Below, piece by piece: positions 34,699 through 44,309 of a stretch of 64,000 nt of DNA (its first letter is position 1; every line of letters starts with the position of its first letter). The DNA is from Kaiparowitsia implicata GSE-PSE-MK54-09C. Its GTDB lineage: Bacteria; Cyanobacteriota; Cyanobacteriia; Elainellales; Elainellaceae. The position numbers and the translations under genes are program-made. The notes beneath the pieces are model-generated. The model ran no database searches and had not been told where the DNA came from. It saw nothing but the letters and a program-made list of their open reading frames with translations. Where the stretch lies: NCBI GenBank assembly GCA_019359435.1, contig JAHHHI010000094.1, forward strand, positions 1 through 64,000. The letters run 5' to 3'.

Positions 34699-35481
34699 TC
34701 AAAACCGAATGTATTCATCCTGCAACCAAAAGCCCAGAGGAACGCCTTGCCCCAAACCGCCGACTTTGACTTCCACCACAAAGGGGCGTGTGGTGTTGCT
34801 AGAACTCTCAGCGAGTGTCGGATCAGGATTGGGCTCGACCGGGTTGGCCTGCTGAATCTCGCTAATCTTGGTATTGATCTCGTCTCGGCGATCTTCGGGC
34901 ATGTAGTAGCGCTCTAAGTCGTAGATGATGCTCCAATATTCATAGCGACCGCGCAGCGCTACTTGATTGGCCTCAAGCTGAGTCGGGCGATCGCGGCTCA
35001 CGGCAACTGGCGTCCAAGGTGTGGGCGGGGTGGTTGATGCAGCGTCAGCAGCGGGGGCTTCTAGCACGACATAGAGGGTGCGATCGCTCGAAAACAGCGA
35101 TCGCCGGTTGCTATCGGCTTCTAAACTGAGCTGAGTTTCTTGCCAGCCAGGCACCTCTTCCAACAGTTGTGATGTGGAAATGTTGTAGCTGAGAGTGACG
35201 TAGTAGCCCCGAAACACATCATAGGGATCGACCGGAACCGTTTGCAGCACAACGGTTTCGCCGGTAGCATAGGTCAGGGCAGACTGTACTGGCACCAGCA
35301 GAATCAGCGCCGCCTGAGCCATCAGCGGCAGCCAGAACCAGCCCGAGCGGTGGGGCGGCGCAGGCAGACGAGGCGGAGCCGCTGGCTCAGGTTGAGGATG
35401 CGGTGCAGGGACTAAGGTCGATGGAGTTGGGTTAGCTCGATCATCAGGAGTGAGACGAGAATCAGGATGAAGGGGTGTCAT
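34699..35481 (-). CDS. GDYXXLXY-domain protein
   Basis: A 260-residue protein with a proline-rich N-terminus, one transmembrane helix (FWLPLMAQAALILLVPVQSAL) and an extracytoplasmic domain. The family signature GDYXXLXY is represented by DVFRGYYVTLSY, where the family Asp is replaced by Tyr. Members are usually encoded beside DUF2157 or DUF4401 membrane proteins, as here. Its start overlaps the DUF2157 stop by four bases (ATGA), so the two are translationally coupled. Function unknown. Confidence 0.8.
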   Translation of the reverse strand: MTPLHPDSRLTPDDRANPTPSTLVPAPHPQPEPAAPPRLPAPPHRSGWFWLPLMAQAALILLVPVQSALTYATGETVVLQTVPVDPYDVFRGYYVTLSYNISTSQLLEEVPGWQETQLSLEADSNRRSLFSSDRTLYVVLEAPAADAASTTPPTPWTPVAVSRDRPTQLEANQVALRGRYEYWSIIYDLERYYMPEDRRDEINTKISEIQQANPVEPNPDPTLAESSSNTTRPFVVEVKVGGLGQGVPLGFWLQDEYIRF

Positions 35482-36989
35482 GGAGTGTCCTCCGAAGGTG
35501 GCTGCAAGGGTGGACGAAGCGAGGGTGGAGCGGAAACGGTCAGCGGAGCTGCACCTGGGTCGAGCTGGCGCACATTTCGCTCAAACCACAGACCGATGAT
35601 GATGACGCCCAGGCCGCACAGGGCAAAGGCTAGAGATTTGAGCAGCAGCCCCGTGTTGTATTCAAAAAAGCGGCTGAGAATCGTCAGCGATAGCAGCCCC
35701 ATGCCCGACCAAAACGGCAGGCGATCGCCCGATGCTAATCCTTGGCGGATGCCCGCTATGGCCAACAGCATGACTAGAACGTTCATCACCAGTGTGGCGA
35801 TCGCCGGAATGGGTGAGATCGCTCCGTGCCACAGCACGATTATCCCCAACGTCACCAAGAGCAGCAGCACTGTTGCATCCCGCTGGGTTAACCCCCAATG
35901 CCCCAATCGATGAGCCGGTCGCATTAACCTCACCCAGCCCACCACCAGCAGACCGCAATACAGCAGCAAATTGACATCGAGCAGCGCAGCGTAATCTTGG
36001 GTGATCAGGGTCGTAAGCTGCGGAAGCAACGGAAGAGATTCAACGCGGGAAAAAACCCACAGCAAACGGAACGACAACAGATAAGCCGCACTGGCGAGAT
36101 AGGTCAGCGCCAGTCCCCGCGCCAGAGGGCGGAACGGACGCTCTAACGGTTGTGGACGCCGCCCAATCTGCCACCATAGCCCATCGTCATAGCTCCACAG
36201 CACGGCAGGCGGAAGCGTAAGGGCGATCGCCTGCCACAGCACGGTGGCATAGGCATACTGACCGGTCTTATCAAGCACGCTAACGCCCAGTGCTGACATC
36301 GCCGCAATGCTACCCAGCACAAACAGCAGATTTGAGCGACAGCGATAGGCCAGTAGAATAAACAGCACCCCGGCTATCACCGGCATATAGCGCATCACCG
36401 GCACAAACCCCGCCAAGATGCCCACCGAACCCAGCTGCTGAACGCCCAGCCAGTAGCCAATGCCCGTTAGCAGAACCGCCAGCACCCCCAGCGACACAAG
36501 CCGCAGGCCAAACGCCATCGCCAGCACCCCAAAGCCCCAGACCAGACAGAGTTCATAGGGAGAGCCGCTGCGGTGATAGAGCTGCCCGCCCAGCGCCAGG
36601 GTCGCCCCCAAGATCAGCCCGCCCAGCAGCAACAAGCCCTGCCCTAGCCGCTGCCGACCGCTCACGCGGCCCGCTAAGCTGCTGGGGCGCTGCCACAGCC
36701 AATAGCCCGTGATATTGACCGCAAAGAACAGCGACAGCATCAGCACCATTTTGAGATCGCGGGGAATGGCCTGCCAGTTCGCCGCCACAAAGGTGATCAC
36801 TCCCAAGCCCAACAGCACGCTGCCCAGCCCAATCAAAATCATCACGAAGCGATCGCGCGATTGTAGATCTAGCTGTTCAAACTCATAGTCTGTCGATAGC
36901 CGAGCATATTGCTCCGCACTGATCAGCCCATCGACCTGCCACTGCTGGGCTTCAGAACGTAGCTGTTGACGAAATTTATCAGATTGCAT
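35478..36989 (-). CDS. DUF2157 multi-pass membrane protein
   Basis: A 503-residue protein. A cytosolic N-terminal DUF2157 segment (QQWQVDGLISAEQYARLSTDYEF) is followed by about a dozen transmembrane helices. These are visible as hydrophobic runs such as IGLGSVLLGLGVITFVAANW and LLLLGGLILGATLALGG. It is paired with the GDYXXLXY gene downstream, a widespread association of unknown function, probably an envelope complex. The start at 36989 (MQSDKFRQQL) is taken as it begins the conserved region; the 18-residue upstream extension is not conserved. Confidence 0.85.
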   Translation of the reverse strand: MQSDKFRQQLRSEAQQWQVDGLISAEQYARLSTDYEFEQLDLQSRDRFVMILIGLGSVLLGLGVITFVAANWQAIPRDLKMVLMLSLFFAVNITGYWLWQRPSSLAGRVSGRQRLGQGLLLLGGLILGATLALGGQLYHRSGSPYELCLVWGFGVLAMAFGLRLVSLGVLAVLLTGIGYWLGVQQLGSVGILAGFVPVMRYMPVIAGVLFILLAYRCRSNLLFVLGSIAAMSALGVSVLDKTGQYAYATVLWQAIALTLPPAVLWSYDDGLWWQIGRRPQPLERPFRPLARGLALTYLASAAYLLSFRLLWVFSRVESLPLLPQLTTLITQDYAALLDVNLLLYCGLLVVGWVRLMRPAHRLGHWGLTQRDATVLLLLVTLGIIVLWHGAISPIPAIATLVMNVLVMLLAIAGIRQGLASGDRLPFWSGMGLLSLTILSRFFEYNTGLLLKSLAFALCGLGVIIIGLWFERNVRQLDPGAAPLTVSAPPSLRPPLQPPSEDTP

Positions 36990-37208
36990 AGATCGAGCAG
37001 CGCACTGCGCTGAAGAATTGCCCCAACTGGCGAATATGCCCAAACCCTAGCCTATGGCTTTTGTAAACGAACAGAGGAATCTATGACAGATCGTGAAGTG
37101 GATGGCATGAAAGAGGTTGTAGAACGGCCTAATTAGCCATACAAAAATGCAGGGTAAGCGCTCTGCTTGCCCTGCACATGGGGATGTTGGGGATGTGATT
37201 GCTCTGGG

Positions 37209-37943
37209 CTAACTAGGCTTGGGCGGCTTAGGCGGCTGGGGCGATCGCAGCCCAGTCGGTGAACTGGCAGCCTTGGCCCCCATACTCGCCCCTGGCCGCT
37301 GCAACTGCTGTCGCCCATTGCGCACAACCCGCAACATCTCGCCAAACTGCTGTTCCAAATCCCGCAACACTCGGTCAGCGTAAGTATCAGCTCCCGCTTG
37401 AATGTCTTCACATTCGGCTAGGGCGCGGCGGCGCATCTCCTCATACTCTTGCTGCGCCTGTCGGCGCGTCCGCTCAATCTCGACAATGGTTTGCTCTTGA
37501 GCCTCTTCGCACTCCTGCTGCACCCGCTGGCGAATCTGCTTCATCTCTACTTCAGCCTGACGAATCAGCCCCATCTCGTCCAGAATTTGAGCGGCCCGCC
37601 GCTCTGCCGCTTCAATCACATCTTGCGCATACTGCTCTGCTTCTAGCAGAACGTCTTCCTTATGCTGCAGCAACTTTTTAGCCTCCTCAAACGCAGGGGG
37701 CAAACTGAGCTGAATCATCTCAAGCTGTTCCAACAGCACATCTTCATTCACCATGGTGCGGTTGAAGATGCGAGGGCTGTCAAGAATCATCTCTTCCAGC
37801 TTTTCTAGCTCTTGCTGAATGTCTAAGGCTCCCACTCGGATGCTGTCTCCATTGGGGATGACGGAGTTCGGGACGACTCCCACACTGACTGGGGTTCCGT
37901 TCCGTTCGGGGGTGATGCGATTGGGAGGGTCTTGACGTAGCAT
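37209..37943 (-). CDS. coiled-coil protein, DivIVA-like, cyanobacterial
   Basis: A 244-residue protein dominated by a long coiled coil (about residues 40-220) rich in Glu, Arg, Gln and Ala. Segments include [22 protein letters not shown] and [21 protein letters not shown]. The C-terminus is proline-rich. Residues 1-45 ([16 protein letters not shown]...) and [23 protein letters not shown] match a conserved cyanobacterial protein encoded next to coaD and often annotated as DivIVA-like. It overlaps the 3' end of coaD by 121 bases, unusually long for same-strand genes. A cell-division or envelope role is possible but unproven. Confidence 0.75.
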   Translation of the reverse strand: MLRQDPPNRITPERNGTPVSVGVVPNSVIPNGDSIRVGALDIQQELEKLEEMILDSPRIFNRTMVNEDVLLEQLEMIQLSLPPAFEEAKKLLQHKEDVLLEAEQYAQDVIEAAERRAAQILDEMGLIRQAEVEMKQIRQRVQQECEEAQEQTIVEIERTRRQAQQEYEEMRRRALAECEDIQAGADTYADRVLRDLEQQFGEMLRVVRNGRQQLQRPGASMGAKAASSPTGLRSPQPPKPPKPS

Positions 37944-38404
37944 TGGCGGATATCTTTCGCGACAGGTTCTGGAACAAGATGGTCAACCGGGCCACCAAAC
38001 TTAGCAATTTCTTTCACCAGGCTACTGCTGAGAAAGCTGTATTCAGTGGAGGTTGCCAAAAAGAAGGTTTCGACTTCGTCAGCTAGCGTTCGATTGGTGT
38101 GGGCCATTTGCAGTTCTTTGTCAAAGTCTGACAAAACCCGCAGCCCACGCAACAGCACCCGTGCTCTTTTTAGCTTGGCATACGCCACAGTGAGTCCATC
38201 GTAACGATCTACTTCCACATTGGGTAGGTGGCGAGTTGATTCGCGGATTTGCTCAACCCGCCGATCTACAGAAAAGAGAGGGGCTTTGCTGGGGTTGGTC
38301 ATCACGACGACAATGAGCCGCTCGAACAGCCGACAGCCACGCTCAATAATGTCTAAATGCCCCCGTGTAATAGGGTCAAAACTGCCAGGATAGATTGCAA
38401 TCAC
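37823..38404 (-). CDS. coaD: phosphopantetheine adenylyltransferase
   Basis: A 193-residue CoaD, converting 4'-phosphopantetheine and ATP to dephospho-CoA. The nucleotidyltransferase motif is [16 protein letters not shown] (TxGH) and the second is [16 protein letters not shown]. The usual length is about 160 residues. Here some 30 extra residues ([19 protein letters not shown] ...) follow the conserved end. They are read in a frame that overlaps the start of the coiled-coil gene. Start is GTG. Confidence 0.95.
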   Translation of the reverse strand: MIAIYPGSFDPITRGHLDIIERGCRLFERLIVVVMTNPSKAPLFSVDRRVEQIRESTRHLPNVEVDRYDGLTVAYAKLKRARVLLRGLRVLSDFDKELQMAHTNRTLADEVETFFLATSTEYSFLSSSLVKEIAKFGGPVDHLVPEPVAKDIRQCYVKTLPIASPPNGTEPQSVWESSRTPSSPMETASEWEP

Positions 38405-38950
38405 GTGCCAACAGCCTGAGTGATGTTCGCGTTTATCATATCGGAGAGTGTGAACTCCTGGTGACAGCTGATGACGTTTTGTCGCAGGTGCTCAGTTGCG
38501 GTCCAGTTGCGGTCCAGTTTATGTGGGATTGATTCGGACAATGAATGCTGTGGAACCTTTGTAATGTGCGGGCTCCACACCACCTAATCTATCCATTAGT
38601 GCTTCAAGGGCTGCTATAGAGCCTAAACAGAGCCTGACGTTGGAGACATTCAGGGCGCTTAAGCAGCTCTATTGCCCAGTTAGCTGGATTGTGCGATCGA
38701 TCTAGGGAACTGTGTCAGGTCATTATACAGGGAACTTATGTATGTTCTGGGCTGAGATTAATCAAGCGTAAGCTTCTATGTCGTCTACAATACATCCCGG
38801 CCTGCAAGGGCTTTGCGCTGAATCTGTAGCGCTTTGTATAGACAGAACCATCCCCCCAAGCTGTCTTATCCATTAAGCTGTCCCAACCTAAGTTCGAGAC
38901 AAGATCAAACCCTTAGCTTGACCTGATGCCTATTGTTTTAGTGAGGGGGC
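38405..38950. other. intergenic region, no gene seen
   Basis: 546 bases between the coaD start and the end of an aminopeptidase gene. It contains a direct repeat of TTGCGGTCCAG (about 38496-38519). The motif AACCTAAGTTCGAGACAAGA (about 38886) is related to one near 11.76 and 62.5 kb. No supportable open frame or structured RNA recognised. Confidence 0.4.
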
Positions 38951-40363
38951 TTAGTGAGGGAGGGGCGATCGCCCAGCGGTCGCATCCGACTCAGTGACCA
39001 ATGCTTCAATATCAGCAGGATGGGTTGGTAGCGCAGCCGTCAACACCTCGCAGCCGGTGGGAGTAATCAGCACGTCGTCTTCAATGCGAATGCCGCGCAC
39101 GCTGGCAAATTCTTCGAGGCGGTTCCAGTTGACGACAGATTGGTAGCGATCGCGCTGTTGGGGATCGCGCAGCAGTGCTGGCACTTGATAAAACCCCGGC
39201 TCAATGGTGACGACCATACCTGCCTGCAGAGGGCGGTCGAGCCGCAGATAGCCTAGCCCAAAGCGATCGCTCCGAGTTCTTCCCTCGGCATACCCGGCCC
39301 AATCCCCAACATCTTCCATGTCATGCACATCTAGCCCCAGCAGGTGCCCCACCCCGTGAGGAAAGAACAGTGCGTGGGCATCTTGGTTGACTAACTCGTC
39401 GGGATCACCCTTGAGAATGCCTAAATCAACCAGCCCAGCGGCGATCGCCCCTGCCGCTGCCAGATGCAACTCGCGATACTCAACGCCCGGTTTTGCCATC
39501 TCAATGCAGCGGTCGTGCGCCGCCAGCACAATCTCATAGAGGGCACGCTGGCTCGACGAAAATCGACCAGAGACTGGCCATGTGCGGGTCACATCCGCGG
39601 CCCAACCCAGGGGAGACTCGGCTCCCACATCTGCCAGCAGTAAATCACCCGGTTGCAGCGCGTGGTGGTAGTGGTTGTTGTGCAGCACTTCTCCATGAAC
39701 GGTGACGATGCTGCTGTAGGCGGGCACTTGGTTGTGGGCCAGAATCACCTGCTCCATGGCCGCGCGCACCTGGGATTCGTGGGTGGCGGTGCGGGTGGCG
39801 GCCATTCCTGCCTTATGTGCGGCAACCGTTACCGCGGCGGCGGCCCGAAGCTGGGCGATCGCCCCCGCATCATGTTCGAGCCGCAGCGAGACGATAGCCT
39901 GCACCAGAACCCGATCCCCGCCGGTGGATTGGGCGGCAGGCACAACAGCGCGACTGAGAATTTGAGACTGGCGCGATCGCCCGCCTTCATCAACTAAGCC
40001 GATTGTGGCCGCTCCTTTAGCCTGCGCCGCCAACTCTGAGAGCGGAAACGCCGCCTCTGCCCCCAATTCTGTAGCGACCTGCTGCCGCGTGGGCATGACC
40101 CCATGCCACAGCACCGCACTGGGGGTAGGGTCATCCATATACAGGGTGAGAGTGCCTGCCTCTAGCCGAATGGCAGCGCCCTCAATAGGCAAGCCTGCAA
40201 AGTAGAGAAAGTGGCTGCTGGCGCGAAACGGATAGGCATTGGCGGCAAAGTTGCGGGGTTGCGGCCACCCAGACCACAACACAGCGGGATGCGGAAACTG
40301 CTCAGCTAGACGCGATCGCCGCTGCTTCAGGGTATTTGCTATCTGATGCGTGGTGCTATACAT
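38951..40363 (-). CDS. pepP: Xaa-Pro aminopeptidase (aminopeptidase P, M24B)
   Basis: A 470-residue metallopeptidase. The N-terminal AMP_N domain starts YSTTHQIANTLKQRRSRLAEQ and PFRASSHFLYFAGLP. The C-terminal pita-bread domain has the M24 metal ligands: LLADVGAES (Asp), ADVTRTWPVSGRF (Asp), FFPHGVGHLLGLDVHD (His), TIEPGFY (Glu) and RIEDDVLIT (Glu). It removes N-terminal residues preceding proline. It stands between coaD and marC, on the same strand, with 136 bases to marC. Confidence 0.9.
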   Translation of the reverse strand: MYSTTHQIANTLKQRRSRLAEQFPHPAVLWSGWPQPRNFAANAYPFRASSHFLYFAGLPIEGAAIRLEAGTLTLYMDDPTPSAVLWHGVMPTRQQVATELGAEAAFPLSELAAQAKGAATIGLVDEGGRSRQSQILSRAVVPAAQSTGGDRVLVQAIVSLRLEHDAGAIAQLRAAAAVTVAAHKAGMAATRTATHESQVRAAMEQVILAHNQVPAYSSIVTVHGEVLHNNHYHHALQPGDLLLADVGAESPLGWAADVTRTWPVSGRFSSSQRALYEIVLAAHDRCIEMAKPGVEYRELHLAAAGAIAAGLVDLGILKGDPDELVNQDAHALFFPHGVGHLLGLDVHDMEDVGDWAGYAEGRTRSDRFGLGYLRLDRPLQAGMVVTIEPGFYQVPALLRDPQQRDRYQSVVNWNRLEEFASVRGIRIEDDVLITPTGCEVLTAALPTHPADIEALVTESDATAGRSPLPH

Positions 40364-40499
40364 GGGCGATCGCTCCCATTGAACTCCCTGACTGAACTAA
40401 AAAACTGGGTCGCCCTATGCTCTGGAATGATGGTGCAGCGCCGAAGACGCGCCACCGCAGCCTTCCGACAAGACCCTCAAACGTTGACCTAAAACGGGC

Positions 40500-41090
40500 T
40501 TAAAAAAAGAGTTCTTTGATCCCCTCGCTGCCGATCTGCACCGCCAGTGCCGCCAGCAAAAAGCCCAGCAGTTTCGTGGCTATGATCGCGCCCTCTGCCC
40601 CAATCCACCGCTCTATGCGACTGGCTTGGCGCACAATGAGCCAAGTCACCAGCATAGCGCCAACAATGCCCAGCACCACACTGAGGTGAGCATTGGGCGA
40701 CTCGGCCATCAGCAGCATGACCGTGGTGAGGGTGCCGGGGCCAGCGAGCAGTGGAAGCGCCAAGGGGGCGATCGCCACATCTCGATCGGCTTCTATCACC
40801 GGCGTATCTAGCCCACCCTGCAGCATTTCTAGCGCAATCAGCAGCAGCAACAGCCCCCCCGCCACCCGCAGCGCCCCCATGCTGATGTGGAGATAGCCCA
40901 GCAGTGGACGGCCCAAAAAAGCAAACCCCAGCATCACCGAGGTCGCTACCAGCGCCGCCCGATCCACCACTTGGTTGCGCTGCACCTGCTCCATGCCCTT
41001 CGTCAGCACCACCACAATCGGGGCATTGCCCAGGGCATCTGCCAGCACAAACACGGCAACAAAGGTCTGCACAAATACCGAGACATTCAT
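40500..41090 (-). CDS. MarC-family integral membrane protein
   Basis: A 196-residue protein with six hydrophobic helices. It matches the MarC/UPF0056 family: VFVLADALGNAPIVVVL, LGFAFLGRPLLGYLHISMGALRVAGG and PLLAGPGTLTTVMLL are characteristic. The earlier link to multidrug resistance was withdrawn; the function is unknown. Its ATG overlaps the stop of the quinol methyltransferase gene (ATGA), giving translational coupling. Bases 40364-40499 upstream of the next gene hold nothing notable. Confidence 0.85.
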   Translation of the reverse strand: MNVSVFVQTFVAVFVLADALGNAPIVVVLTKGMEQVQRNQVVDRAALVATSVMLGFAFLGRPLLGYLHISMGALRVAGGLLLLLIALEMLQGGLDTPVIEADRDVAIAPLALPLLAGPGTLTTVMLLMAESPNAHLSVVLGIVGAMLVTWLIVRQASRIERWIGAEGAIIATKLLGFLLAALAVQIGSEGIKELFF

Positions 41091-42076
41091 CCCGACAGGC
41101 CCTCAGCAGCACCAGTGGACTGGAGCGGACGCACAACGGCGGCCCGCCGAGCCCGGAACATGCCAAACCGACACAGTCCGGCCCCAAAGGCCAGCCGCAT
41201 CAGCAGCAAGGTGGGCACCTCCCGCACCGACTTGAGAAAGCCTGGCAGACCTACCCGCATCCAGCCTTGAGGCCGCACGATGCCTTGCCAGATGGAATCG
41301 ATCCAAGACGGCAATGTCTCCGCCGTCCAATCGGCTGTCTCCACCTCGCCGTCTACTAACCCGGTAGATGCCAGTTCTTCCGCAAACCCTTCAATGCTGG
41401 CAAAGGCGGGATGGGACCATTGATCGAGGAGTTGTCGCATGACGGGACGCTCCCACACATTGAGGGGAATCTGGCGATCGTCTCGCTGGTTCCAGTCGGC
41501 TACCACCAGCACGCCTCCGGGCTTGAGCACTCGCAGCAGTTCCCGCGCAAACACGGCCTTGTTGGGCATGTGCGGCCCTGCTTCTACCGACCACACCACA
41601 TCAAAGCTGCCATCGGGAAACGACAGCGCCATGGCGTCGTCTACCTGAAATTTGGCATCGAGTCCCGTGGGCGTGAGTTCTGTGGCCCGCTGCACCTGAT
41701 GGGGACTAATGGTAATGCCCGTGACGGAAAAGCCATAGTCCTGCGCCAGAATGCGGCTGCTGCCCCCAATGCCACAGCCCACGTCCAGCAGCGTCACCCC
41801 TTTCGGCAGACGATCCAGCCCGCCCCACCGCGCCATCTCGTGCACAAAGTCGGCCTTAGCCTGCAAAAACTCTTTGCGGTGCGGCGGCGAGCCATAATGC
41901 CCCAGGTGAATATGCTCTCCCCAATAAAATTCCAGAATGCCGTCGTCCGTCCATTCGTCGTAGGCGTTGGCGACGGTCTCTGCCGACTGGTAGCGCCGAG
42001 CGCTAGCCAGATAAATAACCAGGCCAATTCCCGAGAATCCAAGGATGAGGGCAAGGGTAAGAGAGACTGCGTTCAT
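41087..42076 (-). CDS. MPBQ/MSBQ methyltransferase (Sll0418-like)
   Basis: A 329-residue SAM methyltransferase with an N-terminal membrane anchor (LTLALILGFSGIGLVIYLAS). The enzyme motifs are YDEWTDDGILEFYWGEHIHLGHY, LLDVGCGIGGSSRILA, VTGITISPHQVQRA and WSVEAGPHMPNKA. This combination is typical of the cyanobacterial and plastid enzyme that methylates 2-methyl-6-phytylbenzoquinol (vitamin E) and the solanesyl analogue (plastoquinone in plants). It is followed by marC with overlapping stop/start. Likely located on the thylakoid or inner membrane. Confidence 0.85.
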   Translation of the reverse strand: MNAVSLTLALILGFSGIGLVIYLASARRYQSAETVANAYDEWTDDGILEFYWGEHIHLGHYGSPPHRKEFLQAKADFVHEMARWGGLDRLPKGVTLLDVGCGIGGSSRILAQDYGFSVTGITISPHQVQRATELTPTGLDAKFQVDDAMALSFPDGSFDVVWSVEAGPHMPNKAVFARELLRVLKPGGVLVVADWNQRDDRQIPLNVWERPVMRQLLDQWSHPAFASIEGFAEELASTGLVDGEVETADWTAETLPSWIDSIWQGIVRPQGWMRVGLPGFLKSVREVPTLLLMRLAFGAGLCRFGMFRARRAAVVRPLQSTGAAEGLSG

Positions 42077-42234
42077 TGGAGGATTGGGGGTGAGGGACTA
42101 GGCGTTGGGAAAGGGAGGAGGAGGAGGCGCGGAGCCTTGCGACAATTGTCTGATGGTCATATGTCTTGCGATCATGGCCAACCCCACTTACCACACTGCT
42201 TCGCCCCAGGAGAGATGAGGAGTTGGCGTCAAGA

Positions 42235-42684
42235 TTACCGCTGGGCATAGGCATTGGCGGCATAGTCGCGGAAGCGTTCGAGATCGGCCATCAGAGTCGT
42301 TTCGACCACGCGTACCAAGAACGGCATATTGAGCACCCGCGCCAGAATATCGGGAACACCGTAGGCAACGGTGAGTTTGACGATGGAGCGATCGCCCCCC
42401 CGATCATAGAATCGAATTGCACCTCGGTTGGGCAACCCATCCACCGACTCCCATTGGATGATTTGGTGGTGCACTAGCTTTACAATCCGGGAGAGCCAGC
42501 TAAATTCAAACCCCCCAGAGGCTAATTTCCAGCGCGACAGGTCGGGATTATCGGGTTGAATTTTGACAGAGTCAATCCACTTCATCCAGTTGGGCATCTG
42601 CTCTAGATCAGACCACAAATCCCATACGACCTGCATGGGAGCATCTACTTCGATTTGAACCGTGTGTTCGAGCCAGTCTGTCAT
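42235..42684 (-). CDS. SRPBCC-family protein downstream of zds
   Basis: A 149-residue SRPBCC (Bet v1/cyclase-dehydrase) domain protein. Typical features are DWLEHTVQIEVDAPMQVVWDLWSDLEQMPNWMKWIDSVK at the start and a C-terminal helix (VVETTLMADLERFRDYA). These proteins bind hydrophobic ligands in a cavity. It lies 57 bases after the zeta-carotene desaturase gene on the same strand. That is a conserved cyanobacterial arrangement, suggesting it handles carotenoid intermediates. The role itself is an inference from context. Confidence 0.85.
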   Translation of the reverse strand: MTDWLEHTVQIEVDAPMQVVWDLWSDLEQMPNWMKWIDSVKIQPDNPDLSRWKLASGGFEFSWLSRIVKLVHHQIIQWESVDGLPNRGAIRFYDRGGDRSIVKLTVAYGVPDILARVLNMPFLVRVVETTLMADLERFRDYAANAYAQR

Positions 42685-42741
42685 GGGGATTGGGATGGGG
42701 TGGGGGAGAGGGGATTAGGGGTCGGGGCGTGGTTCTAACCC

Positions 42742-44211
42742 TCAATACCGAAACAGTCCTTCGCCGGTGACCCGATGCCCAGTTGGCTCTAGGATTTTGG
42801 CGGCAGCTTGTTTGCCAGAGATGGTCGCGCCTTCCATGCTGTCGATGTAGTCTTGAGCCGTATAGCTGCCCGCGAGGAAGAAGTTGGGGATCACGGTTTT
42901 CTGCGAGGGCCGATAGGGATCCATCCCCGGCTGCTCTCGGTAGAGGGATTGAGCTAACTTCACGACGTTGAACCAGGTCATGGTGAGATCGCGGGAGGAG
43001 GGGAAGAGGTCGTGGATCTGTTTGAGGGCGTGCTGGGCGATCGCCTCATTGTTCATCTTAATAAAGGGATCGCCGGGGGTGAGCACCACCTGCATTAACG
43101 AGCCTTGCCCATCGCGATAGTAGTCGTTGGGGCTAGACAGGGCCAAGTCGGTAAAGCACGAGAAGTCGGCGTCGGCGCTATAGAGCAGGTTGTTAATGCC
43201 TGCGGCATGGGTGACTTGATGGCGCTGCTCGGCGTCGTTTAATTCTGTGACCCAGCCGTCAAAGCGCAACTGCACCGTGGCAACGGGCACCGCCGTTAGC
43301 TTATAAATATTGTCGAATTCGGGCCACTTGCGCCATTCTGCGGGCAGCAGGCGCTGAATACCGGGGATGTCGCAAGCGGCGAGGTAGGCGTCAGCGGTGA
43401 TGGTATGGGTGCGATCGCCCTCTGCCACCCTCAGTCCCGTCACTTTTGTAGACTCTCCAGATGCCTCAAACAAAATCTCGCGCGTTTGGCGGCGCGTGTG
43501 AACCTTGGCCCCGCGCGCTTCGATATAGTCCACGATAGGCTTCAGCAGATAGTCTGCCGGAGAACCCGCCAGCAGGTTGAGGCGCGAGGCTTCGGTTTTG
43601 GCGGCAAACATCATAAAGATAGTGAGCATACACCGCGCCGAAATGTTCTCAGTATCGATGAAGCCCAAGGCTAGAGCAATTGGGTCCCACATGCGTTTGA
43701 GGCTATTCTGCGACCCGCCGTGGCGGCGAAACCAATCGGCAAAGCTAATGCCGTCTAGGTTGCGGATCAGCTTCATTGCCAAGTCGTAGTTCACTAAGCC
43801 GGGAACGATGGGACTGGTGCCTAGGGCGATCGCATTTTGCAGCTTGTCTTGCAGCGTCAGCTGCCCCGTGGTGAAAAACGCTTTTAAGCCGTGAAAGGGA
43901 GCCCCTAGCAAAAAGCGGAAGTCTAGCTCGGCTACCTGTCCACCCCGATTCACAAAGGTGTGGACATGCGCCTTGGGCAAAAGGCTATCGTAGGCATCCA
44001 CCTTTTTCATCAGAGCAAACAGGTTTGCATAGTTGTTGAAGAAGACATGCAGCCCCATCTCAATGTGGTTGCCGTCCCCATCCACCCAACTGCCCACCTT
44101 GCCGCCCACAAAGGGGCGCGCCTCAAAGATTTCAACCTCATGTCCGGCATCGACCAGTTCTACCGCTGCCGCCAAACCCGCTAAACCTGCCCCGACAATC
44201 GCGACTCGCAT
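42742..44211 (-). CDS. zds: 9,9'-di-cis-zeta-carotene desaturase
   Basis: A 489-residue plant/cyanobacterial-type desaturase, also called crtQ. The FAD-binding [13 protein letters not shown] (residues 7-12 glycine motif) is at the N-terminus. [36 protein letters not shown] is the diagnostic block. The C-terminus has [23 protein letters not shown]. It introduces double bases between zeta-carotene and lycopene and uses plastoquinone as acceptor. The SRPBCC gene follows in the probable operon. Confidence 0.95.
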   Translation of the reverse strand: MRVAIVGAGLAGLAAAVELVDAGHEVEIFEARPFVGGKVGSWVDGDGNHIEMGLHVFFNNYANLFALMKKVDAYDSLLPKAHVHTFVNRGGQVAELDFRFLLGAPFHGLKAFFTTGQLTLQDKLQNAIALGTSPIVPGLVNYDLAMKLIRNLDGISFADWFRRHGGSQNSLKRMWDPIALALGFIDTENISARCMLTIFMMFAAKTEASRLNLLAGSPADYLLKPIVDYIEARGAKVHTRRQTREILFEASGESTKVTGLRVAEGDRTHTITADAYLAACDIPGIQRLLPAEWRKWPEFDNIYKLTAVPVATVQLRFDGWVTELNDAEQRHQVTHAAGINNLLYSADADFSCFTDLALSSPNDYYRDGQGSLMQVVLTPGDPFIKMNNEAIAQHALKQIHDLFPSSRDLTMTWFNVVKLAQSLYREQPGMDPYRPSQKTVIPNFFLAGSYTAQDYIDSMEGATISGKQAAAKILEPTGHRVTGEGLFRY

Positions 44212-44309
44212 CTCACAACCCGCCTTTTCAGTTTCTTTACATATTGTAATGGACTGGGTCCCTCCAGGCAGGCGCGAGTTCAGCCCTCAGGACTGAACTC
44301 GCCACCAAG

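Noticed and set aside
41411-42250. 279-codon antisense frame over the quinol methyltransferase gene
   Set aside because: Antisense to a well-supported gene with matching motifs.
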